From Coptodactyla brooksi (taxonomy: Eukaryota; Arthropoda; Insecta; Coleoptera; Scarabaeidae): a stretch of 41,889 nt of DNA. The notes below the pieces were generated by a model. It was given only the letters and a program-made list of their open reading frames with translations. It was not told the origin of the DNA and made no database searches. Positions 1-10,529 of this stretch are shown here, one piece after another. The stretch spans positions 1 through 41,889 of the forward strand of contig JAWQRM010000017.1 in the NCBI GenBank assembly GCA_033557675.1, read 5' to 3'. How positions within the stretch are numbered: position 1 is the first letter of the stretch; each line of letters starts with the position of its first letter. The position numbers were made by a program, and so were the translations under genes.

Positions 1-1018
1 ATTTGAAAAATAATGAGGATTATGGAGGTTTATTGGTTATCTAAAAGTGTTGGAATTTCTAGAAAATAAAGACAATGGCTTGTGGCTCAATTTAATTAAT
101 TCAAATGACAAAGGTTGTATGATTGACGTATTTTCCAAATTTAATTTAATCTATTTGAAGCAATAAAGTGGTCAATTAAATTTAATCAAGACTAAATGTG
201 TAATATCTGTGGTTGTTACAGAACTTCTTCTACAGAAACAAAACTTAGGGAGAGAATATTCTGTTTCCAAATCATTAAAAATTGCAAAAACGAGATGAAG
301 ATTTACTTGCACGTTCAACACTTAATGGCTCTTTACTCTGAGCTCGGCCAAAAATTTGAAAACAGGCTTCACTGGATTATTTCCAATTTGGTATTGTATT
401 AGCGCCGACACTTGCAAGGGCAAAAGGCATAGAGAGCAAGAAAAGTACTGGACCCTTTTGCAAGTAGGTCCACCAACTCAAATGAATCCATTCTAATGCA
501 GGAGCAATTTATTAAATTATCCACAAATGAGGAACTGATCCCAATATTTGAAGAAGGATACCACAAGTTTTGGTCGCAAAAACAGATATCAATTTTAGAT
601 CCTGCTTTGCAGAAGTTGTTGATTGCTTTGCCGTCTTCCTATTTAGTGAAACGTGGATTTAGTGTAGTTATGAGACCGATCACGAAAAAAGGAACCGACT
701 GGAAATTAGTGCTCATGAAGACTTACGAATGTTACCTAAAAACATAGAACTGAACATCATCCCACCAGGTTCTCCTATCTCATTAAAAAAAACAATAGTT
801 TTTGTATTTTAAAACAAAAGTTATAATTCCAATAAATACTACTTTTTATTTCATTTTTACGTCACCATTTATACATTTTTATATACATTCAATACATTAA
901 AGTTAAATTTATAAATTTTGTATTATGCCGTTATGTAGACTTATTTCACTTGAGGGTTCATGGTCAGGTTTTTGCTATAAGAAGGGGTCCATGGGCATAG
1001 TAAGTTTGGCAACCAGAG
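1..1018 (+). pseudogene. Decayed hAT-superfamily transposase (ZBED5/SCAND3-like), 3' part
   Basis: The clearest piece is at 496-770. One frame reads LLIALPSSYLVKRGFSVV, and after a frameshift near 680 another reads EKRNRLEISAHEDLRMLPKN. This pair is typical of the C-terminal dimerisation region of hAT transposases of the ZBED5/SCAND3 type, where a serine-tyrosine-leucine-glu-arg-gly-phe block precedes KRNRL and GDLRL. Upstream, 196-400 (HLMALYSELGQKFENRL) and 121-170 (IDVFSKFNLIYLKQ) match the preceding helical part in order. At least three frame changes and several stops make it a fossil. An AATAAA lies near 831. The stretch ending at about 1018 (AAGTTTGGCAACCAG) resembles the usual hAT right terminal repeat, which reads AACCACTG at the tip. 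The element runs off the left edge of the window. Confidence 0.78.
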
Positions 1019-2229
1019 TTAGTTATGTGATTGTTGTATTTATGATTTAACGGGAAATGGACTAAATTCAAAGTTACACATTTGTTTCAGAAAAACCTAC
1101 CAGGGCGAAATGTGCCGTCCTTTGTGAAGCAGTATTGAATACAGATCTGACTGTTAATAAAAACTAGGTCAAAAGGGAAGAACATAGAAATAACACTCTT
1201 ATCTTAAGAAAGGATAAATATGGTGTTTGATTAGAAGATCTGGTGCGCCACGCAGAAATCAAAATTGTGCTTTTAATTGAACAACACGATCTTCCAATTA
1301 GTCTGATTAAAGTTTGTAGCCTTTTATAATCAATTTTAACACTCATTTCTGGTGTCCTTGGAAAAATTATCAATCTCGAAAATCAGTGGATTTTTTAAAA
1401 GAAAATTTTGTGTTTTAATTGACTAATCCAGACGTAAGTATACTGAAAAGTATTTGTTTACGTTAGACAAAAAATGAGGTCGCATTTCTTCCAATCTTTT
1501 AAAAGAAATAACGTGAAGGCTTGTGAAGATACGACTGCTACCACTTATGAAAAATGAATGAAGTACCATTACAGTTGCCTATATTCCATTAGAAAATTTA
1601 GTCAGGTGAATTTGGTTAATCATCTTTAGTTAACCTGAAGACGTGGTTGATTTATTTCAATTTCATGAGGACTCTCTTCTTATAGAGAACAAATGTCACC
1701 TGCTGAGATGGAATCCATTAACAATGATGCAAATGTTGAGGTGACAACAAAAGATTTAGAATATTTCACAAATTTAGTTGACACATCATCGGCAGGATTC
1801 AATTGATGCAACAAGCTTCATTATTCTCTTATTATGCAATAACCATCAATATTGCATCTAGCATATCCACCCGGAAAAATATTATGTCCAACCGAAAGTT
1901 CTGATGTATTTGACTCAATATTGTTGGAGATAACGTTTACTTTTAATGCAAAATATTTAAGTTTTTAATGGAAATAAAATAACATAATATGACGGTCTAT
2001 GTAACAAAAACATAACAAATATGTCTCATTTTATTACAAAATTCCCATTATTGCAATGCTCTGGAATGAAACCCACAACATCTACGAGTTATACATGTAC
2101 CTTATAATTAAGGCATTATACCATAGACATAAAGAATCTGATTATGTTACCTTGTGCTCATTTTTTTTTCTTATTACTTAAATGGTTATTAAAGCCCAAG
2201 TGCAATATCAAAATTAAAAATAAAAATGT
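1019..2229. other. No recognisable gene
   Basis: This AT-rich stretch has only short open frames. One at 1694-1804 (plus strand) begins MSPAEMESINNDANVEV and ends at a stop after about 37 codons. It looks like ordinary protein sequence rather than random AT-rich translation and could be a scrap of an old transposon ORF, but I do not recognise it. Nothing else stands out on either strand. Confidence 0.4.
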
Positions 2230-2296
2230 TTAACCTTACGGTACACGCGTTGTATTTTCTCACACGATCGCACACATGGATTATACTTCCACGCGT
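2230..2296 (-). repeat. piggyBac-type terminal sequence next to TTAA
   Basis: A TTAA at 2230-2233 is followed by CCTTACGGTACACGCG and, about 50 bp inward, by GGATTATACTTCCACGCG. The same arrangement occurs in inverted orientation at 10484-10506 (TTAACCCTCCGGTACACGCG then GGATTACA) and in a MITE at 10287. The transposase lies inward with its 3' end facing this terminus, so this is read as the transposase-3' end of the piggyBac-like element. I found no matching terminus beyond 4430. Confidence 0.6.
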
Positions 2297-2552
2297 AAGT
2301 AATTCACTGTTTTGGGTCACCTAAAATTATATTTAAAGAGAAATATCCGTCAATATTTTCTAGGGGAACTTTATTTACAAATGAACTTACGTTAGACAAC
2401 AACTTAAATAAATGCGTTTTCTTACATTACTGATAAAAAATTAATGTTCTTTTATTAAACTAATTCAAACAAAGTACAAATAGTCGAACATAATATTTTT
2501 TGACTGCACGAATATTTACAATAAAGAATTGTCTCTGTATATAAAATATATT

Positions 2553-4370
2553 CTAAATATCCTTGACAGATACAACAGTTTGCACATGATCTGCAACTGT
2601 ACAGTTCATACATATTTCCTTCAGATGTCCTGGACATGTCCATTGATTGCAAATCTTGCACCACTTCCGAGTACTCTTATTTCTTCCTCTACCACAAATA
2701 TAACAACGGCCAACAGTTGAATTCCGGACAGAAATTTCTTTAGGTGTTTCGGTATTTATTTTTAGAAGACATCCAATTCTTCGCTTTATTTCTAGTGATG
2801 TGTGAGGCTTCTCCAGTCGTTTTACCATCAATGGTTTTATTAATTGAAAGGCGACTTCTTCAATAAATTGTCGTCTTAGAACTGCTGTCGTAGTATTATT
2901 AGCCTTATAAAGACACACAGCATTTATTGCCGATATATTTAATAAATCAAAAAATATGGTAAGTGGCCAACGACAGGAGTTTTGAGAAACATCGTATTGT
3001 GCACATAATTGATCTACCAGATCGACTCCAAATTTTGACTTATTATAAGTTGTTATGATTTCAGGCTTTTGCTGTTCTGCTTTAGTATCAATTGCTCTGT
3101 CGTGATGCATGGTTGATAGAGCTAGTACAACTTTATTTTTCTTGGGGAGGTAGGATATTAAAGTACATGATCCTTGAAAAAATCCAAAAAGTGAGGTATT
3201 TATTTGCCTATTTTTCGATGAAATAAATTCTTGTGGCAATTCTTTTTTATTTTTATGAATTGTGCCTACAATGGTTAATCTTTTTTTAAGTAAATCAATA
3301 GCCAAAGGAACGCTGGTAAACCAGTCATTCATAGTGATATTTCTGCCGGTGCCTTCAAGAGGTCTTACAATCCTTTTAACAACTTCTTCACCATTCCACC
3401 TAACTTCAAAAGAACCAGCTGGCTGTTTTCCGCTGTAAATCTCCATATTGTAGGTGTATCCATTTTTGGAATCCACTAAGGCAAAAATCTTTATACCATA
3501 TTTTGAACGTTTACTGGGGATATATTGCCTGAATGGGCATTTACCCCTAAATGCAAGCAATTGTTTATCCACAGTCAGGTACCGAGATGGTGTAAAATTC
3601 GTTTGAAAATTTTTAACAAACAATTTAAAAACTTCCCTTATAGGAGCGAGTTTATCCACTTCTCCTCTTTGTTGTCTGGAATTGAGGTCATCGAATCGAA
3701 GACATCTCATTAAAAATCGGAAACGATTAATCGACATGGTCAAATAAATAGCTTCCACACCAGTTCCTTTACTATTATTCCACATTTGTAAAATGTTTTG
3801 CCTACCAGATTTGAGGATGCCAGCGAGATATAATATTCCTATAAGCCCCCTAATCTCTTCGTCATCTGTCAATGTGGCATCCCTTAGGCGTTGAAAATTT
3901 TCTCTTATCTTAACGATATAAATGTTGGTACATCGAGTTATTTCCCGGATTATGTTATCGTCAATAAAACATTCGAGACAACCAAGTTCTGTTTTAGCAG
4001 CTCTTGCTTCGCCTATTGGTCCGGGCAAGCATAAATCAATATTGGCGGCAAGAGTTCTTGAGTTTGGGGCTGGACACATCTTACTCCACTTTGTAATTTT
4101 ATCCTTGCCGAGGTAATATTTGTCTCGACTTGTTTCATTTCTGCTTTCCTGCTGTTCGTCATCTGAGTACGCCTCTTGCTCTGACACTGCACATTCGGAA
4201 TCCAATTCTTCATCAGGCACAATTTGGTCAACGTCTTCACCCTCATCTGGCCAGTCCTCGTCACTACTTTCTAATGCAGGCTCTTCTTGTTCTTCCAATT
4301 CATTGAACCATTCAGACAAAGCTTTGTCACAATTTAGATCATCTAGCTTAATTCTTTTCCTTTGAGACAT
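2553..4370 (-). CDS. piggyBac-like transposase, uninterrupted (605 aa)
   Basis: DDE transposase of the piggyBac/PGBD family, which moves elements between TTAA sites. I start at MSQRKRIKLDDL (4370), 19 codons inside the longest frame. Upstream of it lies what looks like a 5'-UTR intron (donor near 4421, acceptor TTTTTAG near 4380). The N-terminal ~110 residues are very acidic. The catalytic core contains LTVDKQLLAFRGK (first Asp), ITMNDWFTSVPLA (second Asp block) and FGVDLVDQ followed by CRWPLTIFFDLLNISAINA (third Asp and the conserved RWP). The C-terminus has the cysteine-rich zinc-binding domain CYICGRGR...CKICNQWTCPGHL...CMNC. Length is normal for the family and no stop or frameshift was found. 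The second block reads N-D where the family has D-N, so the catalytic aspartate is displaced by one residue. It may be a recently dead copy or a domesticated protein. Confidence 0.9.
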   Translation of the reverse strand: MSQRKRIKLDDLNCDKALSEWFNELEEQEEPALESSDEDWPDEGEDVDQIVPDEELDSECAVSEQEAYSDDEQQESRNETSRDKYYLGKDKITKWSKMCPAPNSRTLAANIDLCLPGPIGEARAAKTELGCLECFIDDNIIREITRCTNIYIVKIRENFQRLRDATLTDDEEIRGLIGILYLAGILKSGRQNILQMWNNSKGTGVEAIYLTMSINRFRFLMRCLRFDDLNSRQQRGEVDKLAPIREVFKLFVKNFQTNFTPSRYLTVDKQLLAFRGKCPFRQYIPSKRSKYGIKIFALVDSKNGYTYNMEIYSGKQPAGSFEVRWNGEEVVKRIVRPLEGTGRNITMNDWFTSVPLAIDLLKKRLTIVGTIHKNKKELPQEFISSKNRQINTSLFGFFQGSCTLISYLPKKNKVVLALSTMHHDRAIDTKAEQQKPEIITTYNKSKFGVDLVDQLCAQYDVSQNSCRWPLTIFFDLLNISAINAVCLYKANNTTTAVLRRQFIEEVAFQLIKPLMVKRLEKPHTSLEIKRRIGCLLKINTETPKEISVRNSTVGRCYICGRGRNKSTRKWCKICNQWTCPGHLKEICMNCTVADHVQTVVSVKDI

Positions 4371-4429
4371 TGCTAAGGCTAAAAATAAAATATAATAAAC
4401 ACTGCTTTCGATATCACAAACCTGCAAAA

Positions 4430-4905
4430 TTTGGGTTGTCTTGTTTTTTTAAGTTTTGTTAGTTGATTCTTACGTATTTTTCAGCGCTGAATCCGAAAAT
4501 GACCTTCATTTCTTCCCATCTCGTCAGGATTTAAGGAAATAGACTTAAAACGTTCTTTCTTATAATTTATTTTTTTTTGGCTTATACGAACACAATGCAC
4601 GTAAAATACACAATTTTATTTCATGTATGCTTTGCGCTTTTCATTTTATGTTCTCTATGAGATTATGTCAATCGAGGTTATGTATATATGTGGTCTGCTC
4701 AACTTTTCTTGTTATGTATTTTATTGTGTTCACTCAGTGTGTTTTTCTAAATTTTACCTCTATTAACCGGCAAACAAATTTTCAGTTCTGTGTGTATATG
4801 ATTTTTCCGACTCCCACCCACTTTACTGTTTAAGTGGATTTTACGATTTTCTAACCTGCAAGAAATCAGTCTGTCTCTCCAATCTTCTTACTAAGTGATG
4901 ATAAT
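4430..4905. other. AT-rich spacer
   Basis: This lies between the 5' side of the piggyBac transposase and the start of the LINE. I looked here for the second piggyBac terminal repeat (the inverse of TTAACCTTACGGTACACGCG) and did not find it. T-rich runs and short open frames only. Confidence 0.5.
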
Positions 4906-4929
4906 GCCCAAACGGAGGGAACATCAATA

Positions 4930-5945
4930 ATATTTCTCGTGCTATAAGCTTAAGGGCCACAGCTATTATATCTGTGTTCACTGTTTGAAGATCCACCACA
5001 CCAGCTGCTTGGAGCAAAGACAGTTTGTTGATGACTACCTTGTATACTGTTGTGAAAATGTAACAACCACCATACGGATTACCGAATTGAATGCTCTAAA
5101 CGAAATTAATGTGGACCAGGTACAAGAGCTGGAACTAAAAAATAAATGTGTCAATACTCTTGAAGATCGGCTTGAAGCATCACGTCAATGCCAACGTGAT
5201 GCTCTAGAGATGGAAGAGGATCTGATGTGAGTGTCATCGAAAACCAAAAACATGATATTCAGAGCTTTTACAACAGTAAACTAACCGTGGACCTTGCGGT
5301 GTGTGGCTTGATTCATGATATGCAGGAGAATTGGACGCAAACCAGGACTCTGACTGCTGAACACGGATTACAAATCGAAATCCAGGCCTCATATCAGGGA
5401 ACCCAAACTATAACCAATAAAAATAGTGTATTGAGCGAACCATTGCATGAGAATGGTCCGATGCTTACTGTGAACCAGCCTAAAATTCTCGTACTGGCTG
5501 ATGATTATGGACGTGGTTTGGTATTCATGTTGCAGAATAAGCTACCATCATTTGACGTTCGAGTTGAATTTACACTGAATATGTTGAAGTCCTATACTGA
5601 GAACGATTTTGTAGTCATTCTGGCTGGTACCAATGATGCATCGAAGCAGAAACTGGTGGACCACTTCAGGGTGGGGCTTTATGATTTCCTAAAACATTTG
5701 AGCCATACCGATGTAATTTTGTCCACAATCTCACAGACACCATTGGATGGTGGGTCATCTGATGCCTATAACTCCGTAATTTGAAATTCAATTCAATACT
5801 TCAAGTGTGTTGAAATTCTTCCTTTTGATACCTGTTTCTATCCCATGGACTTTACCAAGGATGAAAAATTTCTTACATACAGTGGTAAACTAAACTTAAT
5901 CTCGTATGTCGGCTCTTACTGTAGACGCAAACCTAGTGAAATTGT
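4930..5945 (+). pseudogene. LINE ORF1: PHD-like finger and SGNH-hydrolase domain
   Basis: Near 4970-5060 the frame reads ICVHCLKIHHTSC followed by CCEN, a cysteine/histidine pattern of the PHD-like finger of CR1 ORF1. A coiled-coil-like stretch (NVDQVQELELKNKC...DRLEASRQ) follows at 5110-5200. A frame change near 5227 leads to the esterase. The blocks visible are ILVLADDYGRGL (5482-5520), FVVILAGTNDA (about 5610-5640) and, after another break, FLTYSGKLNLISYVG (5860-5910). SGNH esterases have GDS in the first block; here it reads ADD, so the nucleophilic serine is absent. ORF1 proteins of this type bind RNA and assist retrotransposition. This copy cannot be active. Confidence 0.7.
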
Positions 5946-6002
5946 CGAGACCATCCAACCTTACACTTTAAATAGTATAAATAAAAACTGTGAAGCCAGA
6001 GA

Positions 6003-8480
6003 CTATTCTACCTTAATAACAATAAATGTGACTGGGATGAGTGTAAATGCTGGGCAGAGTGCGGAGGAAGATTCATTCGGATTATTACACACCAGTATAC
6101 AGAGCTTGAGGAATAAAGTGGGTGATCTAGAACTGTTCATGGATGAGGTGGATGTATTTCCGCAGGCGATTGCGATAACTGAACATTGGTTGGTCCAAAA
6201 CGAAGTAAATTCAATGTTTATGCAAGAATACAAAATCGCCTCTTGCTTCTCAAGATCACAGAGAGGATGCGGTGGCTCTCTAGTTTTTGTTCGTCGAGAT
6301 GCCGATACTGTGGAGCTCTAAGTCCTGAAAGACAAAAGCAGAGAACATATGCAAATTAGTGCAATCGAATTTATCATGGGAAAGGTCGTTGTGGTGTGTC
6401 AATATACGTCCTGCGGACGACTCAAAGGTTTTTTTTGATACTGTAGGATTCATAAAGGTTTTTTTGATACTATAGATGTTCTTGACACGTTAAGAGTCAA
6501 ATCAAGGAAGAAAAACGTGTGCATTTGTGGAGACTTTAACATAAATTTTAGTAATGAAAATTCACTAGCTAACGAATTTAAAGACATTTTAGGATCTTAC
6601 AATCTAATACTAACTATAGATGAGCCTACAGAATCACCAACTCATCGGCGACTGCTATCGTTAACATAATTATCCATGACCTTTCATATTGGAGTGGCAA
6701 TGTCTTTCAGGTTGACTTTCACACAGTTCAATATCTGCATTTCTCTACTGAAATACGAGAAAGTGAAGGCCTCAAATATACTTATAACAGACAATTCTAC
6801 AATGCTGATAAACTTCTCATAGCTCACAAAGCTCTCTCTCAGAGGAAGTGGGACCATGTATATCGATCTGTCGATGCCAATGAGGCATATAACTGTTTCT
6901 CTGCAAGACTCATTGACCTAGAGCAAGCACACTCTCTTAAATGGAGAAAAATTAGAAAACGCAAGAATTCATGGATCACAAGGGAGCTGAAAATATTTAG
7001 TGAAAGAAAAAGAGTTGCATAGGATCAACTGAGGTGTGGCTTAATAACAGATCAAGCATACAGAAAACTCAAAATGGATCTCAGAAATCAGGTCGCACAA
7101 GCAAAAAGAGAATATAATAATCAATAAGTACTTATGCCAGATAATAAAAATGGAGCGACATGGGACTTCACCAACAAAATTCAAAATAAAAACAAAAAAT
7201 CTGGGTTTGCTTTGAGCGACCTAAAAAAAGAAGGTGAAACTGACACCCAGGTCCTAGATAGCATAAATATACACATTATAGATACATGTCCTAACACCAT
7301 GGATCCGATAACAATCCCCCATAACCAATCACGCGCAGCTGACTGCATGTTTTCAAGGCCAGTTGCAGAGGAAAAGGTTATGGACACTATTAAAAGTCTC
7401 AAGAACACAAGAAGCATGGGCGATGATGAGTTGCCTGATATAATTTTCAAGTATACGGCAAATATGACTGTGATTCCTTTAACCCATATCGTAAACCTTT
7501 CCTTTAGTACCGCTACTTTTCCTACAATATTGAAGAAATCAATTATAAAACCCATTCACAAAAAGGGAAACAAATCATCTCAAACTATCGACCTGTATAC
7601 ATCGCTGCCTGTTGGCAGCAAGATATTTGAAAAACAAATGGCAAAACAATTACTAATTTTACCTAGAAGAAAACAATCCGACTGCCACAGTTCAACACGG
7701 TTTCATGAAGGGGAAGCATACCGAATCTGCCATTGTGGACTATCTCAGATATGTGTTGGACAAGGTTCTCTATGCCAAGCTGAAGGAGTGTGGTGTCAGA
7801 GGAGTACTTCTTGATTTTATAAGATCTTATTCGACCAATCGTCAACAAAAGAAGATTGTAAGGGGGGACGATTCTAAACTCATCTCATCTGAGTGGATGA
7901 CTATGAAGCGAGGGGTGCTTCAAGGCTCCATATTGGAGCCATATCTGTTTATCATTTATATGAACAATTTGCCAACTGCTGTTCCTTTGCCAATGGTTTT
8001 ATATGCTGACCTCAGTGATTTTAAGTGCAACCTGCTGGAGAATTGAAGGAGGGAATATTAACCTCCTTGAGTACTCTTAAAGTGTGGTTTCAAACTAATA
8101 ACTTCACTGTTAACTCTCTACCACTGATGTGGATTTATTTTTACAAATTTACTGATGTGGTAGATTAGTGCCTTAACTTAAATTAATTAATACCTTTTTT
8201 AACATATGGTAATTATTCCAGTTTGGTATTTATATTTGTTTTATTTAGTGATTAGTATTAATAACAAATGCATTAGGAATATCGTTGGTAAAACAAGAAG
8301 ACAGACATGTCGACCTATGTATGCACCTTATAAAATACCTTAACCGAGTTGTATCTGACCCAATGCATATTTTGTGCAGGTTCTGTGCAGTCGTCTATCC
8401 AGAGCCCAACAACAATTCGAAATCACTCTACACCATGGACGAATTTTACACTGCAAACCTAACCACAATGTTTTCCATGT
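6003..8480 (+). pseudogene. LINE ORF2: AP endonuclease and reverse transcriptase
   Basis: The endonuclease begins with LLHTSIQSLRNKVGDLELF and ITEHWL (6085-6190) and continues after stops to VCICGDFNINF (6520-6550). The RT finger/palm is at 7134-7815 (FPTILKKSIIKPIHKKGN, SKIFEKQM) and continues in another frame at 7705-8046 (GFMKGKHTESAIVDYL then KVLYAKLKECG). The segment between LRYVLD and KVLYAKL, which should hold the first catalytic Asp block (AFD), is deleted. GVLQGSILEPYLFIIYMNNL is present, but the YADD box reads YADLSD through a frameshift. The C-terminal part (RNIVGKTRRQTCRP) is at 8275-8330. At least six disruptions. Confidence 0.8.
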
Positions 8481-8689
8481 GATAGTTTCAACTATTCGAA
8501 TAAGTCTTTTTGTACCATTGTTTGTGTGTTATATGATTTGCATGATGTTGTACCTTGCTTTTCTTTGTTGATACTTTTAAGTTTCTTATGTTTCTTTCAA
8601 TCTTATTTTGATTGTAAGTGTACGACCTGTAGAACGCTGCTGCAGTTTATTGTACTGAATAAACTCATTTATTCATTCATCTAAGTGCA

Positions 8690-9350
8690 ACATCTAACAA
8701 TAGTGAACCATCATCGTAGTACCACTTTCCTTGATACCTCCTCTGTATTTCTTTGATGTCCAGATGAAATCTCACCCATTCACTGTCATTTATGCATTTC
8801 ACCCATTCAATCTCTCAGTTCGTTAATGGCACCCAGATTTTGAGGAAAATAGTCCAAATGTGAATTTAAGAAGTGCACCTTTAAGCTCATGGAACAGCTT
8901 AAGTTTTTGTACTTCTGCAGTATGTTCTCTCAACAATTGATTTAAGGTTTCGGATCCTTGTTATTGCCCAAAAACTTAGTTACTATATCTTTAAAGGCTC
9001 ACCAGGCTTCTTTTTTCGCCACTTCCATTTGTTCCTCAAAATTACCACATTTGAAAAGTTTTTTAATGTCAGGACCAGTAAAGATACCCTCTTTTGGTTT
9101 GGCGGTTGATAAGGCTGGAAATTTATCACAGATGTATGTAAAACATTGACCTTCTTTCGGTAAGGCCTAAACAAATTACTTCATCAACCCTAACTTGATA
9201 TGCGGAAGTGGAAGGAGAACTTTTCGGATCTACGGCAGCTTTTCAGAGCACATTTTTGGTTCCCGGTAGTGATGAATCACTTCTGGCCAGGCCAATCTTT
9301 ATCAAATGATTTTCGCTGTCTCTGCTACCCCATTCACACAAAAAAATCCT
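8690..9350 (-). pseudogene. Decayed conserved transposon-associated protein of unknown function
   Basis: Reading the minus strand across frames gives, in order: RKVLLP.PHIKLGLMK (about 9240-9180), ALPKEGQCFTYICDKFPAL (about 9165-9110), KEGIFTGPDIKKLFK (about 9095-9050), KKEAW (about 9010), FKDIVTKFLGNNKDP (about 8995-8955), SMSLKVHFLNSHLDYFPQNL (about 8890-8840) and RFHLDIKEIQRRYQGKWYYD (about 8775-8715). I recognise this as a protein found repeatedly in insect and other invertebrate genomes as an uncharacterised, repetitive gene whose core includes FLHSHLDYFPENLG and ERFHQDI blocks. Its function is not known to me. Stops and frameshifts show that this copy is dead. Only the central-to-C-terminal part was found. 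Confidence 0.6.
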
Positions 9351-9679
9351 ACCCCTCCCGCCCATCAGACTCCTCAACTGTTGCTATAATGATGATGCTT
9401 AGTACAAGCCAAAAAGAAATAAAAGCAAAAAAGACTAAATTATAAGAAAAAAACGTTTTATGGCTACTTTAAAGTCTCGTATTTTCGCGATTTTTCGACA
9501 TTTTAATAATTTTGAAATTTGTGAAACATCCTGAAGTGATGGCAAGGACTGAAGATCATTTTCAGATTCGGCACAAAAAAAAATACATAAGAACCAATTA
9601 TCAAAAGTTAAAAAAACAACCATCATAGGCCTATGTATTCAAACAATAAAACAGTCAGAACACAAATTTCACTTTTTTA

Positions 9680-10245
9680 CTTTCGCTTAAGAGAATGTAT
9701 TGCATTCGCAAAAAAATTGATGTCGAGATTTTGATGGATCTTGACGAATTAGGCTTTTTGTAGCCTATCTGTGCTATTTTTAGTGATTGGTCTGTCCATC
9801 CGTCTGTCTGGCCGCCTGTAAGTCATTTTTAGACCACCACATTAGATTGATTAAAACAATAGTTTACATACAAGCTAATTATTATATAATTTGGTCACAA
9901 TATGGATTTCGTAAAAATTATTCATATGGTTGAGGTACTTCACCTAAAATTTTTTTTTATTTTTTTACAACTTTTTGTAGCAAAACACATTTTTGTAATC
10001 TACATAAAATTGCGAGGAAAAAACAATTTTAAGGATAGTATATACTTAAAATGTACAGTTCTCGAGATATAAGCATAATTAATAATAGAAGCAGTCCTAT
10101 GGGACAAGGGGATATTTCGTTCTTAATCTCGGGTATTGCTCTCTTTAGAAAAAAGTGTTTCAAATAAAAGTTGTATGACATCGAACTCTTTCCAATTTAA
10201 AACTATTTTGGAATAACAGGATGTTCCTATTTAAATCAGGGTCGG
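9680..10245 (+). repeat. Dispersed repeat R1, uninterrupted copy
   Basis: About 560 bp that recurs on the minus strand at 18840-18643 and 17386-16975. Shared landmarks in order are TGATGTCGAGATTTTGATGG, GTCTGTCTGG with a run of GACAGACGG-type words, GCTAATTATTATATA, TGAGGTACTTCACC, CAGTCCTATGGG and TTCTTAATCTCGG. It encodes no protein that I recognise. It may be a non-autonomous transposon or part of an untranslated region of a larger element. Confidence 0.75.
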
Positions 10246-10286
10246 CATAAGAGAAAGTCATGTGCGATGTCACATCTGGTAGTTAT

Positions 10287-10506
10287 TTAATGTCGCACTA
10301 GTGCACGCGTGGATTACAAATGTAACAAATACGTATCTTAGCTCCACAATTAACAGCACAGAAAGCTGGCGTCATACTAAAACTGTTAAAAAACTCATTC
10401 AGGGGAGGTACTGAGACGTAGGCTGCACTATATCCAACAACCTGCAAACAGCAGCATAATATTTAGTGGATTACGTATGTAATCCGCGCGTGTACCGGAG
10501 GGTTAA
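10287..10506. mobile_element. 220-bp piggyBac-type MITE flanked by TTAA
   Basis: Bounded by TTAA at 10287 and 10503. Inverted termini share CACGCG-C/T-GGATTACA about 15 bp from each end. The right tip (read inward) TTAACCCTCCGGTACACGCG matches the piggyBac terminus at 2230 at 17 of 20 positions. A near-palindrome GGATTACGTATGTAATCC lies at 10468-10485. No coding capacity. It sits 24 bp past the donor site of a zinc-finger exon 1, inside that intron. Confidence 0.65.
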
Positions 10507-10529
10507 ACATCATGTACATGTTCGCTTAC

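Larger units (their letters stand above)
4915..8690 (+). mobile_element. CR1-like non-LTR retrotransposon, degenerate
   Basis: ORF1 (PHD-like finger plus SGNH esterase) is followed by ORF2 (AP endonuclease, reverse transcriptase, C-terminal region), the order known for CR1-clade LINEs. The 3' end carries AATAAACTCATTTATTCATT near 8660, a simple-repeat tail common for this group. Both ORFs carry stops, frameshifts and deletions. A near-exact 30-bp tandem duplication containing AAAGGTTTTTTTGATACT occurs at 6424-6480 inside the endonuclease. The exact 5' limit is uncertain. Confidence 0.75.

Noticed and set aside
196..402. Small independent gene
   Set aside because: Its internal words line up with the hAT transposase that continues in other frames to 770, so it is one broken pseudogene.
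10484..10506. Second terminus of the 2.2-4.4 kb piggyBac element, making an 8-kb composite transposon
   Set aside because: The tip pairs better with the TTAA-flanked MITE left end at 10287, and unrelated LINE and R1 sequence fills the interval.
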